The notes under the pieces: generated by a model | The model's database searches: none | Told to the model about the DNA's origin: nothing | Seen by the model: the letters and a program-made list of their open reading frames with translations, nothing else | Assembly (NCBI GenBank): GCA_031763025.1 | Contig: JASSKH010000031.1 | Coordinates: forward strand, 2,604,001 to 2,668,000 | Direction: 5' to 3' | DNA from: Macrocystis pyrifera | Lineage: Eukaryota; Sar; Phaeophyceae; Laminariales; Laminariaceae | Length of the DNA: 64,000 nt | Shown: positions 1-12,303 of the stretch, one piece after another | Layout: each line of letters begins with the position of its first letter | Position numbering within the stretch: position 1 is the stretch's first letter | Made by a program: the position numbers and the translations under genes

Positions 1-2437
1 AAGTCGCATTCAAAACACCTTGGGGAACACGGGTAGGCGTGAACAAACCGTCGCTTGTCGCCATGGTGAAGACGTCTTGCGCCTCCGGAGCCAAAGGCAT
101 CTGCCAGTACCCTTGAAGTAGGTCCAGCTTGCCGAAGAAACGCGCCCCCAGCAGATCTCCCATGTCTTCATGGTTGGGCATGACGCCCGGGACTTCTCCA
201 CCTGTGCGTTCACCGCCGAGTAGTCGCTCACCAAACGGAAAGAGTCCTTCTTGGGCACCGCCATCGCCGGACTCGCCCACACCGCCTGGATGTTGTGGTA
301 GACAAAGCCAAAAAACACCAAAGCAGCAATGCACTTCGAGAGCCAGTCCCTTTTCGTCGGTTCGTACCGACGTGGCGTTGCCTTGACAGGCTTCGCCTGT
401 TGCTTCAGCTGCACTCGCATCGGCTCCACTTGCGCTGGCGGATCACCACACAGCGCACGGCGAAAAGCACCCACGCGACGAGCCAAAATTTCGCGCAAAC
501 GGGTTGCTCCGCCGACGCTTAATCCACTCTGCTCTGCCTGCTGCACGCTGTCCTCCAACGCCCGTTCTCGGGCCGTCCGCTCCGCCTCCGGATCCATGAA
601 CATGTCTGGCCCCCGGTCGACCAAATGTTCCACCGCCTTGTCCTCCGGAGCATCCACCGTAGCCTCGGTCTGAAAAGCACGCACGGAAACCGTCACTCTG
701 CGCGCCGCAAGGTAACTCGGAGTCTCCACACCGGTCGATACCGGCACTGCGCGAGGGCGAAGCTTCTCCAGAGCTTCACGGTAGACGTCGATGCCAAGAG
801 CTTTCATGGTAGCCATGCCAAACAGAACGACGTTATCTGTACCAGGCATGACCGCGAAAGTGATGGGCTCCAATTTCACCGCTCCCCACGGCGTCCGTAC
901 ACTCACGGCAATCGGCACCGTTTTGTGCGTGACCATCACTGAAACACCCGTAGCGGTTTTCGCCTGCTGCGGGCCATTTTCGAACGGAATTTGCAGATCG
1001 GCGCCGCCGAAATGCGAAGACAGCTGCTGAAGTAAGCCGACACCGATGGACGTGAGCGCCGACCCCGAATCAAGGATCACACGCGCCATCAGCGAACCAA
1101 CCGACCCTGGCAAAGAGAGATCAGCGCGTAAACACTCAGCGCTGCGATCGACAGGCACTTCACCTGCCGTTGAACTCTGGTCGGTACCAAGAGTCACCTG
1201 ACGCCATGGCTGCCCTCCTACAGCCGGCGCCGAAGAAATAGAATCGGCGGTCCACCCCGACCAAGACGTCGAATATACAGACGGTTCCGGCGCTACCGCC
1301 CCTGCAGCAGCACCAGACACTGACTCCGCCCGCTCGGTGGATGGCGAAGTTCTCGCTCCAGCAGCACCCACCGATGTTCCAGCTCCTCCAACGTATACAG
1401 CTCGGCCGGCAACAGACGAACCAGATCCCGACCCAGCGGCTCCTGCCGCTGGCGCACCAGAAGTTGAAGAAGCAACAGCAGAAGTTCCACCGCCCGCTGT
1501 CAATTGATTGCCACCACGGCCACCGCGCCCGCGTCCATGGTTGAATCTGCCCCGGCCGCCATTGCGGCCCCCGCGATACCCTGACGACCCGCGCCCACCA
1601 CTGCTGGGAGCTGTGCCGCCACCGCGAGCTTTTGGGCAATCAGAAACATAATGGTTGGGATCACCACACTCGAAACAGACGCGAACAAACGACTTTTTCG
1701 CGGACTGCTGCTGTTTCGGTTTCTGCTGCTGTTGGCGTCGCGGTTCAGCTGCCCCTGCAGCATCTTTCCGACCATACGCCTCGATGAATTTCCACTGTTC
1801 TGCAGCAGAAAAAATTTGGTCCATGACCAATGCCGGGTCCTTCTTCCACCCTGCAGCGTACGTTAGCTGACCTTTTACGTACTTTTTGAACTCGGACGGC
1901 CATAAGCCATCCACCAACGCCATGCTCACAAATTCCGCCGGTCCGGGCAACCACGAACGGTCCTGCGCGCGGTACATGGCATGCACCGCGTGATTCTCCG
2001 CAAAATACTTTTCCATAGCGGAGTTTACCATCATCGCGCGGTCTTTGACGGATGTTTCACCGCCCTGCTTTTCATCGCGCCTCATTGAGAGAACGCGACG
2101 CAAGTCCGCTGCCGCCCGCGAGGTGTCAAATCTGTTGCTGGTGGTTGTGTAACCAGCGTGCTGCCTAACAGCGTCCAACAACTCCGAGGCGGTCATCGTA
2201 GTCTGATGCTTGTAAAATCCCTCAAAACACCGATGAATGTAATTGGGGATAAGCTGGCCCATGCTCACTTTGGAGTGCTGAACCACCCCCTGAGCGTTGG
2301 CGAGCTGCAGCCGTTCCTCATAATCGAGGTACGCTGCGTAAAAAAACACGAGAGGCCTGCTCGGTCCACACCTCTCCGTATTTCGGTGGAGTCAGAGACT
2401 CCCCTACCACCAGCGGCGTGCTTGCCGTGTGCGCCAT
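1..2437 (-). pseudogene. gag-protease-reverse transcriptase polyprotein, frameshifted, 3' end outside window
   Basis: The long open frame 2349-10 holds a Gag capsid-like region, a CCHC zinc knuckle (CFECGDPNHYVSDC, about residues 225-238), an RGG/Gly-rich stretch (about 243-283), a retroviral-type protease active site (ILDSGSALTSI, Asp about 427) and the beginning of a reverse transcriptase (VPKKDSFRLVSDYSAVN, about 700). The likely Gag start is the ATG at 2437-2435, in another frame: that frame joins the long one across a run of seven T (plus-strand A, 2340-2346), so one base is gained or lost there. A second shift near plus-strand 195 moves the RT into another frame, where GDLLGARFFGKLDLLQGYWQ-like RT text continues to the window edge. 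The protein would package RNA, mature the polyprotein and copy the element. As written it is not translatable. Confidence 0.85.
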
Positions 2438-2639
2438 AATCCACAGCAGTCCACCTGGACTCTACTGTAATAACGGAGAAACTGCCGCCTGACCTGTGCG
2501 TCCTCCAGCTCCCGGAGCGTCCTCCCCTGCTGTGCGCTTCAAGCCGTTTCGATCCGTCCAACGGGCCAACTGCCTTCCCAGCTGTGACCCAATACTCCGC
2601 AGCCGAAAACTCCTCCAACAGAAGTTCCGCGAATATCTA

Positions 2640-2850
2640 GATATTATGGCCTCTGCCAGATGATATCAGCAAGAGGGCTTCCAGCGAGGGACTCCACCAG
2701 TCTCGCTGGCCTCGCACTCAGTAAGTCTTGTTCTTAGAGCTTGTATTATCACGGAGTGATCCTCATCGGACCACGAGCCAGGTGGCTAGGGGACATCACA
2801 CAGGATCCCCGGCCACTGCTCCACTCACACATGCGATTACACTGAAACCT
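2640..2850 (-). other. possible 5' LTR of the left-edge gypsy element
   Basis: Read on the minus strand, a stretch beginning TGTAATCGCATG near 2841 and ending GATATCA near 2662 is followed two bases later by TGGCAGAGGCCATAAT, which has the TGG start of a primer-binding site. The second LTR would lie left of the window, so the boundaries cannot be tested here. Confidence 0.3.
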
Positions 2851-2869
2851 CCACGGCTTGGTATCTTTT

Positions 2870-3194
2870 GGCTACAGTATCTATGATATGGTACGTACGT
2901 ATACATGCTCAAAAAATGCGCTGGTTTCATCCTCTTGTAGACGTGGTGCCGGCTGGCTTAGAAAGTTACGAAAAATTTGGAAGGAAAACAGTACACGACG
3001 TGACAAAAAACGTGTCAAAAGACAATGAGCAGTCAGATCTCGGCGAAAAACACGCCAAAGCAATTTCGCCTGCTGCGAAACCGACCCCCCCAAAATATAA
3101 AAAAAAAAATCTGCACATTGTCTTCAGCGGACGGCCGAAAAAGGTGGCGGCACACAAAAACTCGTGATGCGACAAGGCGCACCACGCCCATGTT
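2870..3194. other. non-coding stretch, nothing recognised
   Basis: Mixed A-rich sequence between the gypsy leader and repeat R1. Short open frames here match nothing known and lack coding-like composition. Confidence 0.5.
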
Positions 3195-3465
3195 ATGGTG
3201 TTGCTTTGAAGGAGGCTGAAAGCCCGGTATTTACCTGGGTTCAGGTATTGAGATCGTATTTGTAGTACTCCGGAGGCGTATCTTGTCATATCTGGAAAAC
3301 AGGGGGTTTTCCCAGCGAGGCACGAGCCTTTCTCTCGGTCTCTCATCGTGCTCGAAAGGAATTTAGCGGCTCTTCTTCTCATCTCCAAGCATTCAACACA
3401 GTTGGGTTCCAAACGAGTACCTGCTCAACACGCAAACCTAGCGAGGGATACAAAGTGTCCCGACC
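3195..3465 (+). repeat. R1 structured repeat, copy 1 (partial)
   Basis: Homologous to 60640-61250 (+) and to the minus strand of 61993-62499. Shared landmarks in order: a GGAGGCGT...CTTGTCAT block, GGAAAACAGGGGGTTTTC (a hairpin), CACGAGCC...TCTCATCGTG, CTGCTCAA, and a terminal hairpin GGGATAC-AAA-GTGTCCC followed by the end ACCTTGACCTTAACA. It is an unclassified interspersed repeat with RNA-like helices. Confidence 0.6.
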
Positions 3466-3854
3466 TTGACCTTAACAAGTGGCGTCTTCGGCTGAGGGGT
3501 CTTCCGCCTTTTCGTTTGGTACGCGTTGTGGTCACTCGTTTTTGGTCGTTCCATTTTCTGGAGTAAGTTTAAATCCGACCCTTGAACTCAACACCTACTA
3601 CGCCTCGTGGCGAAAAAAAAAAAACGGAAACGGATTTTGCCGGGAAAATGTGAGCCAGTGGAACATTTTTCACCACCACCTAATTTACGCCCCTGAATGT
3701 ACATATAGTAGGTACTGCAGTACGTGTTTCGAACTGCTGCACGTGTTTCGAACTGCAGTACTGGTTTTTTCGAGAGTGGGCCCTTTGCTTCATTGGTGTC
3801 GGGCGGCAAGGCTTCATTGGTGTCGGTGCGGGCGATTTTGGTCATCAACATGAG

Positions 3855-3935
3855 GTCGTCGTGCCCGAGTGGTTAAGGGGATGGATTAGAAACCCATTGT
3901 GATTTCACGCGCAGGTTCGAGTCCTGCCGACGACG
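3855..3935 (+). tRNA. tRNA-Ser(AGA)
   Basis: The cloverleaf is legible. Acceptor GTCGTCG (3855-3861) pairs with CGACGAC (3928-3934), discriminator G is at 3935. The D-arm is CCCGAGTGGTTAAGG, the anticodon loop TTAGAAA gives AGA (reads UCU), the long variable arm TGTGATTTCACG is typical of serine tRNAs, and the T-arm is GCAGG-TTCGAGT-CCTGC. One A-C mismatch closes the anticodon stem (positions 31-39). A run of eight T follows (3940-3947) and would end pol III transcription. No intron. It decodes serine UCU (and by wobble UCC) codons. Confidence 0.9.
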
Positions 3936-3960
3936 AAACTTTTTTTTAGTAAAAGTACTA

Positions 3961-4066
3961 TTACGGGGAACCATAGTAAACAGGACCAAATATTGTTAGT
4001 AAAAATACCTAAATATATAGTTTTTTATGTAGGCCATAGGTCCTGTTAACTATAGACCCCCCGTAA
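3961..4066 (+). mobile_element. MITE family M1, copy 1
   Basis: TTACGGGG...CCGTAA element of 106 bp with inverted ends of about 28 bp, flanked by TA on both sides (3959-3960, 4067-4068). It lies 25 bp after the tRNA-Ser gene. Confidence 0.85.
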
Positions 4067-4254
4067 TATTAATAGTACGTACTTTTATATAGTACGAAAG
4101 AGTCAGCCGGCACGAGACTCTTTTTACAACTAATGCATACGAATGACATTATAGGTACGTATACGTTTTTCTTTCTCTAGGTCATGGAATGTGTATGTCG
4201 TGCCTGTCGTACGCAGTATGATGACATGGCATTGCATTACATACGTGGCAACGT
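4067..4254. other. non-coding stretch
   Basis: AT-rich sequence with several TACGTA motifs. No gene seen. Confidence 0.5.
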
Positions 4255-4400
4255 AGTATCTCTGTGGCGTAGCTTTGTGACCACAGAACTTGTATCTCTC
4301 TAGGTTTGAAGAATCGGCACGGACACTGGTTGTGCTGGATGTCGACGCGTAGAAAGAACGGTTTAATGTGAAGAAAACAACAACAACAATACAACCACGT
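4255..4400 (-). repeat. R5 dispersed repeat, copy 1
   Basis: The minus strand reads GTTGTTGTTTTCTTCACATT, then a CTTTCTAC block, CCAGTGTCC, and TAGAGAGATAC...GTGGTCACA. The same order occurs at 21370-21500 (+) and partly at 36168-36290 (-). Unclassified short interspersed repeat. Confidence 0.6.
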
Positions 4401-4603
4401 ATCACATATCATACGAACGTCTTTCGAAATATATATTTTTTCGAACAACATGATCAAAAACAAAAATAGAACAATAAAAACACCGGCAGATATGCATACC
4501 TACCTGCGGTCAATCTGCGACCAAAACCAGGTCAGGCGCAGACAGACTGGACGAAACACTACAAAACATTTGCAGCAGTGCAAAAAAAAGAGAAACCACA
4601 ACA

Positions 4604-4606
4604 ACA

Positions 4607-4640
<34 letters not shown>
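4604..4640 (+). repeat. (ACT)n microsatellite
   Basis: About eleven tandem ACT units following (CAA)3. Confidence 0.9.
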
Positions 4641-4642
<2 letters not shown>

Positions 4643-4952
4643 CATAGGGTAGGCCGACCCTCGTACAAGTACGTCGCCGTGTCGTCTGGTTTCGACACCG
4701 ACGGAGAGCCTCGAAACCATCATAGTTTCATATTAATAGGAATACGAGCGAATGAAAGTTTTCGTAAACTACACCTCGCCAAACATAGGGGCCGCTTTCG
4801 AGATAGCTGAACCGTCCGTCCGTCCGTCCGACCCACTGGAATCCGCCGAGGCATGCAAGTTTACGTTGACGACGACAGTTACGCGTGCATGTGGCCATCA
4901 CTCTGCTGCCCGAGCCCCTAAACAGCAGACAGCGATGCCTGGTATATTCATA

Positions 4953-5056
4953 TTACGGGGGGCCATAGTAAATAGGACCAAATATTGTAGTAAAAATAGG
5001 TATATATATGGGTTTTTATGTATACCCTAGGTCCTATTAATTATGGACCCCCGTAA
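4953..5056 (+). mobile_element. MITE family M1, copy 2
   Basis: 104 bp, TTACGGGGGG...CCCCCGTAA, TA at 4951-4952 and 5057-5058. Confidence 0.85.
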
Positions 5057-5957
5057 TAGTACTATCTTATCGGCGAAACATGCTGCCAATCTTGGCCACG
5101 ACCGCAACGTTTTTTTTTTGCGCTATTCTACAAACAATACGTGTGCACGATTACTCGAACTCGATACGATATCGATAAAACTACAATATATACCAGGCAT
5201 CGTATATCGATACGATAGCGACATATCTACCAGGTATCGTATATCGATACCTACACCGAAAAAAAAAAAAACGAAGCAATATGACACTGGAGAACAATAA
5301 AACCAATCGATTTTTACGGCTTCGGCATTTGATACTTCGAAGGTTTTCGTTCAGCATGTGCGCGAAAAATACAGGGGGAGGGCAAAACACGTGCGAATGT
5401 ATGTGATACGATGTATCGAAAGTCCGATATTTCGATATCTTATCTCGGAAACGTTCGATACGATATTCGACACTATGCTCGATTCACGACACATGCATAC
5501 GGGATTGCGGTCAGCGGGAGAAAATACCGGAAACAGATGACGATTACGTATATATATATGGCTTCGGCCCACAAGAAAGGAGCAGCCCGGGCTGGTGGGG
5601 GTACTCATGCCATGCCACTACAATGCGATAGGGGAGAGCGTCATGCAGTGTTGTGAACCGATAACCGAAAGTGTTATTTTTTGTTGGTCAGTTTTTGGTC
5701 GGTTTTTATAACCGAAAACCGACTTTTTAAAGTCGGTTCTTCGGTTTACAGGGAAAAAAAACGATTTTTTCGGTTTCGGTTGTTTTTTCCCTGTCCCCTA
5801 CGGCAATAACGCCTATGTACCTGTATGGAAACCCTTTTTATGTACGGACACATGAACACGCCACACAGCCCACAGCAGCAGAGCAACCCGGCCCACAGCA
5901 GCAGCACCAGCGTTACAGCGAGGGGCCAGCGAGGGGCGAAGGATATTCATGCCCAGT
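5057..5957. other. non-coding stretch with two palindromic motif clusters
   Basis: From 5155 to 5480 the words TATCGATAC and CGATACGATATCGAT recur. From 5655 to 5790 the words ACCGAAA and TTTCGGT alternate so that the strand can fold on itself. No gene seen. Confidence 0.5.
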
Positions 5958-6282
5958 TCAGACGGCAATTTTGACCATGAGCCGGAGGCACAGGCGGGTG
6001 CAGGGAAGGGGGGTGTGGAAGTGGAGAACTCCGGCAACGATGCCGCGGAGGTTGTGAGCAAGCCCCTCGGTGGTCCAGTGGGCACCGTCATAGGCAGCAC
6101 CGGGCTTCATGACCTGCAAAGAGTCCAGCTGTATACTGTACAAGCCCCACTTATTCGCCCGCTGAACTGTCGCCTTCTGCCGGCATTTCCTTTTCGTCCC
6201 CGCACCCCCCCCCCCTGAGCATCCTACTAGACTTATCGGTGGTGTTAAATGTACGCTGCAAGTTGCATCTGTCATACGTAGT
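5958..6282 (-). other. possible exon remnant cut by the gypsy insertion
   Basis: On the minus strand an open frame crosses 6282 down to a TGA at 5958, with an acceptor-like CTCTTTGCAG/GTC at about 6113 followed by MKPGAAYDGAHWTTEG. The family is not recognised. The sequence around this acceptor resembles the one at about 18400 (-): both read GACTCTTTGCAGGTC and then an AGCCCG...CCTATGA block. The LTR element inserted at 6282/6283 would have interrupted any gene here. Confidence 0.25.
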
Positions 6283-6728
6283 TGATATGGATCGGGAGCG
6301 TATAGGTCATGAGGTCTTGGGTCAGGATGAGGCAAGCAGCACGGGCATGAGCCTATTTTAAGAAATCAGCCGTCGACAGTCCGCTTCAGATACAGGATAG
6401 AACAGGATTACAACACATGCCTAAAATATACAAATAATAAGACCAACCTCAAGTCTGGCCACGATCCAACCGAGTCGAGACGTGGGCTCGCACGTGTCCC
6501 AGAGGGGTATAGCGTGCTTCTGACGCTAGGGAGAAGGTCTCCCGGGTATGTAGATGGTAAACTGATTGCTTTATACCACAGGTCGAGAGCAAAGACCACA
6601 AGTGGCAAGATGGATTGGTCCGAAAGGGAAACCATCCACAAATTGGGGGGGGGCCGTAAATGACGCGGCCCCTACCGATACAAAAATGCATGCCGTCGTA
6701 ACTCCTGAAACGGTCCTGAACCGTAACA
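6283..6728 (-). repeat. 3' LTR of the gypsy element
   Basis: Plus-strand TGATATGGATCGGG...CCGTAACA, that is TG...CA termini. It carries a run of nine G near 6645-6653 and matches 15642-16087 base for base as far as I can read. Confidence 0.95.
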
Positions 6729-6737
6729 TCCCCCCTA
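6729..6737 (-). promoter_or_regulatory. polypurine tract
   Basis: The minus strand reads TAGGGGGGA immediately before the 3' LTR, the expected place and composition for the plus-strand DNA primer of reverse transcription. Confidence 0.7.
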
Positions 6738-7701
6738 GCATAATGCGAATAAAGGAGCAATATGCTATAGCAATCTATGACCATAACCAAGGGCGAGGAA
6801 CCGCAAGGCTCTACACAAAAATAATAGCCTCGGGGATAGGCGAAAACAAACCGAAAACGCAAGGGCCATCAGAGGGAAATCCCCGATAAAAACCCTCACC
6901 CCTGCGTTTTCACTGCGAGTTTGGCCGCCTGACTAATATTCCGTGGTTAATAGTCTCCCTACTACACCTTTTCCACTATAAATAGGCGCAGTACACTCAC
7001 GCCTAGCTAGGCTCAAATCGCCAGGTATGCGTGCTCCGAACAGGTCAACAGTCAAAAAAAACCCGTGCGATTTGGGTCCCCCCAAATCGAATGCAAATAC
7101 TCGTGGAGGTCGAATCATAGACACCGATCTGCCTACTACGAGCCACAGAAGAGTAAACCCCCACACAAAAGTACCTAACTGATTCACGCCAGAACGACTG
7201 GCTGTTACCGAACCACTAAATTACTCACACAAACGCCTATCATTGGCACAGAAGCAGAGATACGCCTCCAAGCAAACCCATCACAAAAAAAACACTCTCG
7301 TCGTCATAACATACATCCCACACCCCTCGCGTATAAACCCCCGATCCCTCGCTAGACGATCCCAACCCCTTTCATACAAAAACACGAAACCACGAAGGGT
7401 AAAAGCAGAAGTTCTTCGTCTCCTCGGCAAACGCTCAGTATCGCTCCAAATTTGCATCGGCTCCCTATGGTGGCTAGGCGGCTCCTTCCAAGTTCTGCTC
7501 TCTGGGTGTTACGATCAAGGCGTCGGAGCGAGAGAGCGGAACATGTACACGGCTTCGGAGCGAGCGAGCGGCGGACGGGTAGAACGCTGGGGAGAGGGAA
7601 ACGCACGGCGTCGAAACGAGAGAGTGGCACAGCGAGGCCGAGAGGGAACGACGCACGGTAAGGGGAGAGAGCGGTATACTGGCTTGATGCTCGGAACCGC
7701 T
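6738..7701 (-). other. 3' untranslated region of the gypsy element
   Basis: About 960 bp between the pol stop codon and the polypurine tract. No env-like or other convincing open frame. From 7540 to 7680 it is purine-rich (GAGCGAGCG, GAGAGGGA) on the plus strand. Confidence 0.6.
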
Positions 7702-10700
7702 TCAGCTCTTCAACTGCTCCATCTCGCGGCGAGTCAGCTCTTCCCAGTTCTGGTCGCTGTAGCGTACTCGCCAGTATCGGTCTCTGTAATCGTACACCTG
7801 GCCCTGTAGTCGGAGGCCGCCACCAAAATCCTTCCAGATAGTGAAACCTATTGGGAATCGGGTCAAGGCTTCACGTCGAGAGAGGGGCGCACGAGGTTTG
7901 ACTGAGACAGGGGCTGTGTCGCTAGTAGACTGTTGGTTGTACAAATGCCAGAGTGCAATAAAGCCATCCAACTGCAGAGGGGTGAAGCTTTTTAGCATCT
8001 CACTTTCAGTCAACCAGCCCGACTCTACTCCCTCCCTCGACTTTCCTTTGTATTCCCACCTAGCCGTGCCCGAGGGGGAAATACTCCCACGGCAGCTTAC
8101 GATGGAGTCGAACGTCGCAGAGTCTATACCATGCGACGGCATCTTGAAATCGGGGCCCCAAGCATACTGTGCGAACTCGTCGGCTAGGGAGTGTCTCAGA
8201 GTTAGGGGTCGGACGTGGAATGGCTTGACATCTGCCACGGACACAGTTCGGGTGCGCTGTTTTCTACCTCGCATCGTTACTTGTACGCTTATGCCTGCCC
8301 GCACTACTTCTGTGACTCTCCAAGGGCCTGTGTAGTGGTCGTGCTGGAGCTTCCTCCCTCGGTTGTCGCGATGTCTGCTGCTCTCGGACTCGCGCACCAA
8401 CACGAGGCTTCCCTTCTCGACCAGGACTCCGGCGGAGGGTCTCGCGATAGTAGCGTTGGCGTGGGCCCGTGCGGTTACCCTCTGATTGTGACGTTTCTCG
8501 AGCGCAATGCGGACTTCTCGGAGGTTCTGCTTGCGGCGCTCCACGAAGTTGTCAAGACCACCGCTTTGTCCTGTCTCTTCTGATAGGGGCACCAGGGAGT
8601 CTAACGACGTGCGGGGTTTGCGACCGAAGAGCAGCTCGAAAGGGGTCATGTGAGAGGGCAGGGAAACGTCTGGCAAAGTGCGTTTGATCCAGATTGCTGG
8701 GGACACGTACTCGTCCCATCTCTCGGGCCATGATCTACATAGCTCTGCCAACAGCTCTTGAAGCCAACCTCCTAACCTCTCGACGGCCCCTTGACCCCGT
8801 GGATGGTCGGCCGGTCCGAACACTATTTCTGCATGTAGCCAACGGCACAAGTGTGTCACTACTTCCGCTCCAAACTCTTTGCCACCGTCACACCGAATCA
8901 CCCGAGGTACGCCGAAGGTTAAACATAGCTCGGTAAGGATCCGTGCCACGCCTACTGCCTGCTTGGTTGCTAGAGGAAAACCGAATGGAAACTTGGAGGC
9001 TCGGTCCACTACCAGTAGGACATATTTATTGCCGGAAAGAGAAGGCGTGTCCAACTTTAAGATGTCGATCTGCAGTTCATCCCAAGGCTCTAGCGGGCGT
9101 CCGGGCAACATCGCGAGACGTCTGCTGTTCGGTCTCTTGCGTCTTCGACACCCGCACGATAACACGTATTGTCTCGTGTCGCGGGTGACCGAGGGCCAGT
9201 GAAAGTGATCGCGTACCAGAGCTAAAGTAGCTCCTACTCCTGCGTGTCCGTGCAGCGTGTGTACCAAAGCGAGTACGTCCGCTACCATGGCTTCAGGGAT
9301 GGCTGGCAGTTTCCTACCCCTTTCGTCGGCGTACCGGATTACATCGTCGTCATCTAAACCGTACCCGGTAGTGTCAACTCCACCCGCGCCTGCGCCATTA
9401 CTACCACACAAACTCTCACGAACCTGGCCCAGATGGGAATCGGCTCGTTGCCTTCGCGCCAAGGATTCGGGATTAGTGAGTACTTGAGCCGCCCGGTGGA
9501 TGGCCGATGCTTCCGTGATGTGGCGGGTTTCTGACGAACGCGGTACCTCCCCCCCTGCTGAAAGCACCTCTCCAAGGTCGTCACGGCCAGCGTGAACCCG
9601 ACACTTGGGGGCCGTCGTGGGCGGTGGTGAAGACGGAGTCGACTCGATTGGTGTAGCCGTGTTGGAGTGATCGTGCTCCTGATCCACCAACTGCTCGATG
9701 GGCGGCAGCTGGATGTCGTTGAGGGGACGTAGCCGTACGGAAGGCGTACGCGTCCTGCTACTGCGGCGCAGCGTACCGGGGTCTGTCTCTAGTGCGGCAC
9801 ACGTGGCAAAGGGCAGGGCTTGTAGGGCAAGGAGGCGAGCGTCATTAGTAGCATGAGTGGACGGTTCTGACGGTGGATAGGAAGGGCAATCCCCCCCGTC
9901 TGTTCCATCTACACCTACTGCCTCTACGTCCGCTAACCTAACTCCATCAAGGCTCGGTCCCCGTGGTCCTACGAACTCGGATGGTTCTTTCGACGTAAGA
10001 TCGTCGGGAAAGGAGTCATCAACATCGGCTTGAGGAGTCTGTGAGTGCGGCAGCCGCGACAGGGCGTCCGGTAGGACGTGCTGTACTCCCGCTCGCCATA
10101 CCAGCACCATATCATATTCCGTCAGTCTTAGTGCCCATCTGTGTAGTTTGGGGCACAACTCGCGACTTCGAAACAGCCAGGTTATAGCGGAGCAATCGGT
10201 CACTACCGTAAACTGCCTACCCGCTAAATAGGGTCGAAAATGATCCACAGCCCACAGCACTCCCATGCATTCTCGTTCGGTGGGGCCTCTACGGGCATCT
10301 GTACGCGAGAATCTGTGACTAGCGAAGGCAATCACGCGAGGCGTACCGTCGATGGTCTGCATAAGAACTGCTCCCGCACCTATTGTGCTAGCATCGGTGT
10401 GTAGTTCGAACGTGTTGTCGAGATCGGGGAATGCGAGAACCGTAGGCGAGGCTAGAGTGGAGCGCAAAGACTGAAACGCTTGCTCCTCCTCTAAATCCCA
10501 CGCGATGGTACTCTTGCGTGCGCGTTTAGACGCGAAGTCTTTATTGCGTAGGATGTTAGTGAGGGGGGCGGCGGTCAGACTATAGTTGGGTACAAAGTGC
10601 CGCAAGTAGCCCGTCAGACCAAGGAACGTTCGGAGTTCCTCGACTGTCTGGGGGCGCGGCATGCGTGCAATGGCTTCCAACTTGGTCGGGGCGGGGTGTA

Positions 10701-12302
10701 GGCCGGTACTATCGATAATCATGCCAAGGAATTCTTGCGAGGAGGAGCCGAAAATACACTTGGCAAAATTAACTGACAGACCCGCCGCTAACAGACGGTT
10801 GAGGACTAGAACGAGTTTGGCTAAGTGATCGTCCCAGGTGGCGCTCGCGATGAGAATGTCGTCGAGCCAGCTGAACACTCCTTCTAAACACCCCAAAGCG
10901 GACTTCACCCTCCGTGTGAACGCTGAAGGCAGAACTGTCAAACCAAAGCCAGCCCTAGTGAACTCATACAGCAGTCCATCTGCATCTCTGAACGCGGTTT
11001 TGTAGCGATCTTTTTCTGCAATCTCGATTTGGTGAAAACCGGAAGCAAGGTCCAGCTGAGTGAAGTACCGTTTGCCTTTCAACCCGTCGAAAATTGTCTG
11101 CATATCGCCAAGACCTCCACTATCGGAAACCAGGAGCTTGTTAAGTACCCGCCAATCAATGCACAAGCGGAGGGTTCCGTCTTTCTTCCGCACACACAGG
11201 CACTGCGCTGCCCACGGTGACACTGAGGGACGAATGATTCCTCGGTCAAGCAACTTCTGGATCTCTGCTCTAATCATGCGCCGTTCTTCGGGGGAGAAAC
11301 GTCGTTGTTTGGCCGCAAAAGGGGTGCATAGCTCATTGATCAAAGGAAGCTCAAGCTCACCATCGATGCAGGCCGGCACTCGCTTGGGGTCGATGGGGAA
11401 CAGGCCATCTTCGATGAAACCTGCCAGCACGTCCACGAGTTGTTGTTTCTCGAAGGGAACCCCGTGTTGACCCGGTGCTGTGGCTGTCTGGTTCTGGAAG
11501 GCAGCTACCGTGACGGGACCTGTGGAAGGCTGCGAAACCGGACTAGGGGCAGGGGCTAGGGCGGCGAAAGGGTTTGCTGGCCGGTAAGTCGGCCCGGCCG
11601 CGGCGGCACTCCCTCCTGCGTTACCAACTCCCGCAGTGGCTGAGGAGGCCACGTTAAGGGCAGCGAGGGCGCCGGCGGGTGAGGAGAACATGTGCCTTAC
11701 TTCTGTCATGGTGAAAAGCCTGTCTGGCCCTGCATGTTTGGCTACCTTCCGTGGGGTTTGCGGGGCCAAGTACGACGCGTTGCGAGCAGAAAGTACCGCG
11801 ATTAGTTCCCGGAATAGTCCTTCAGCTACCTCTCCTCGACGCTGCATGGGTTCCCCCATGGGGTTGTGCCATTCTGTACGCATGGGGCGCAGGGTAGTAG
11901 TGATCGTGTGGACTCGCTCGTGCATTAGCCCGCTAATGCCCATTCGGTCTAACGGGTTCGGCAGGAGCACTTCGACGACTCTATCGTACAGAGTCTGCAT
12001 CTCTAGCGGCGTGATAAAACGCCAGAAGAACAACTGCTCCGTCGCATGCGGCCGCTCTGGACTAGCTAGCGAGGCACGGAAAGCCAGCAGAACACGAGCT
12101 GCGGCGGCGGTCCACGCTTCGGCTGACTTGAGAGATACAGCTGACAAGGCCGCCTGTGCGAACTCGGCGGCACCCCCTGTCAAAGCCTGTTCTCGAACGA
12201 AAAGGCGTAACCAGTCGGTGGCGGTGACTTCACTGTGCTGCTTCTCGACGACTTCCCCCGTGATGAGATATACGGAGACAAACTCGGCGGAAGCAAGTTG
12301 GG
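7702..12302 (-). CDS. Gag C-terminal part-RT-RNase H-integrase polyprotein with Tudor-like tail
   Basis: Open from just after a TAG at 12305-12303 to TGA at 7704-7702. Numbering from the TTG at 12183, the reverse transcriptase spans about 300-545 (QLDLASGF; catalytic motif SWLDD at about 438-442), RNase H about 590-710 (ELHTDAST, VTDCSA) and integrase about 970-1180 (catalytic Asp1040, Asp1099, Glu1135, so D,D35E). The C-terminus (about 1440-1490) reads KDFGGGLRLQGQVYDYRDRY then WRVRYSDQNWEELTRREM, a Tudor/chromo-like fold that could steer integration to chromatin. The zinc finger of the integrase is degenerate (CGC instead of CxxC). No aspartic protease motif was found between Gag and RT. 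No in-frame ATG opens the frame, so it is expected to be entered from gag. Confidence 0.9.
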
Positions 12303-12303
12303 G

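Larger units (their letters stand above)
1..2860 (-). mobile_element. Ty3/gypsy LTR retrotransposon, 5' part, running off the left edge
   Basis: On the minus strand the order is leader (about 2860-2440), gag, aspartic protease, start of reverse transcriptase; the rest of pol lies outside the window. The gag-PR-RT order with a CCHC knuckle is that of Ty3/gypsy elements. It is not the same family as the element at 6283-16087: that one has no zinc knuckle or protease. At least two single-base frameshifts (near 2340-2346 and near 195) show a decayed copy unless they are assembly errors. Confidence 0.85.
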
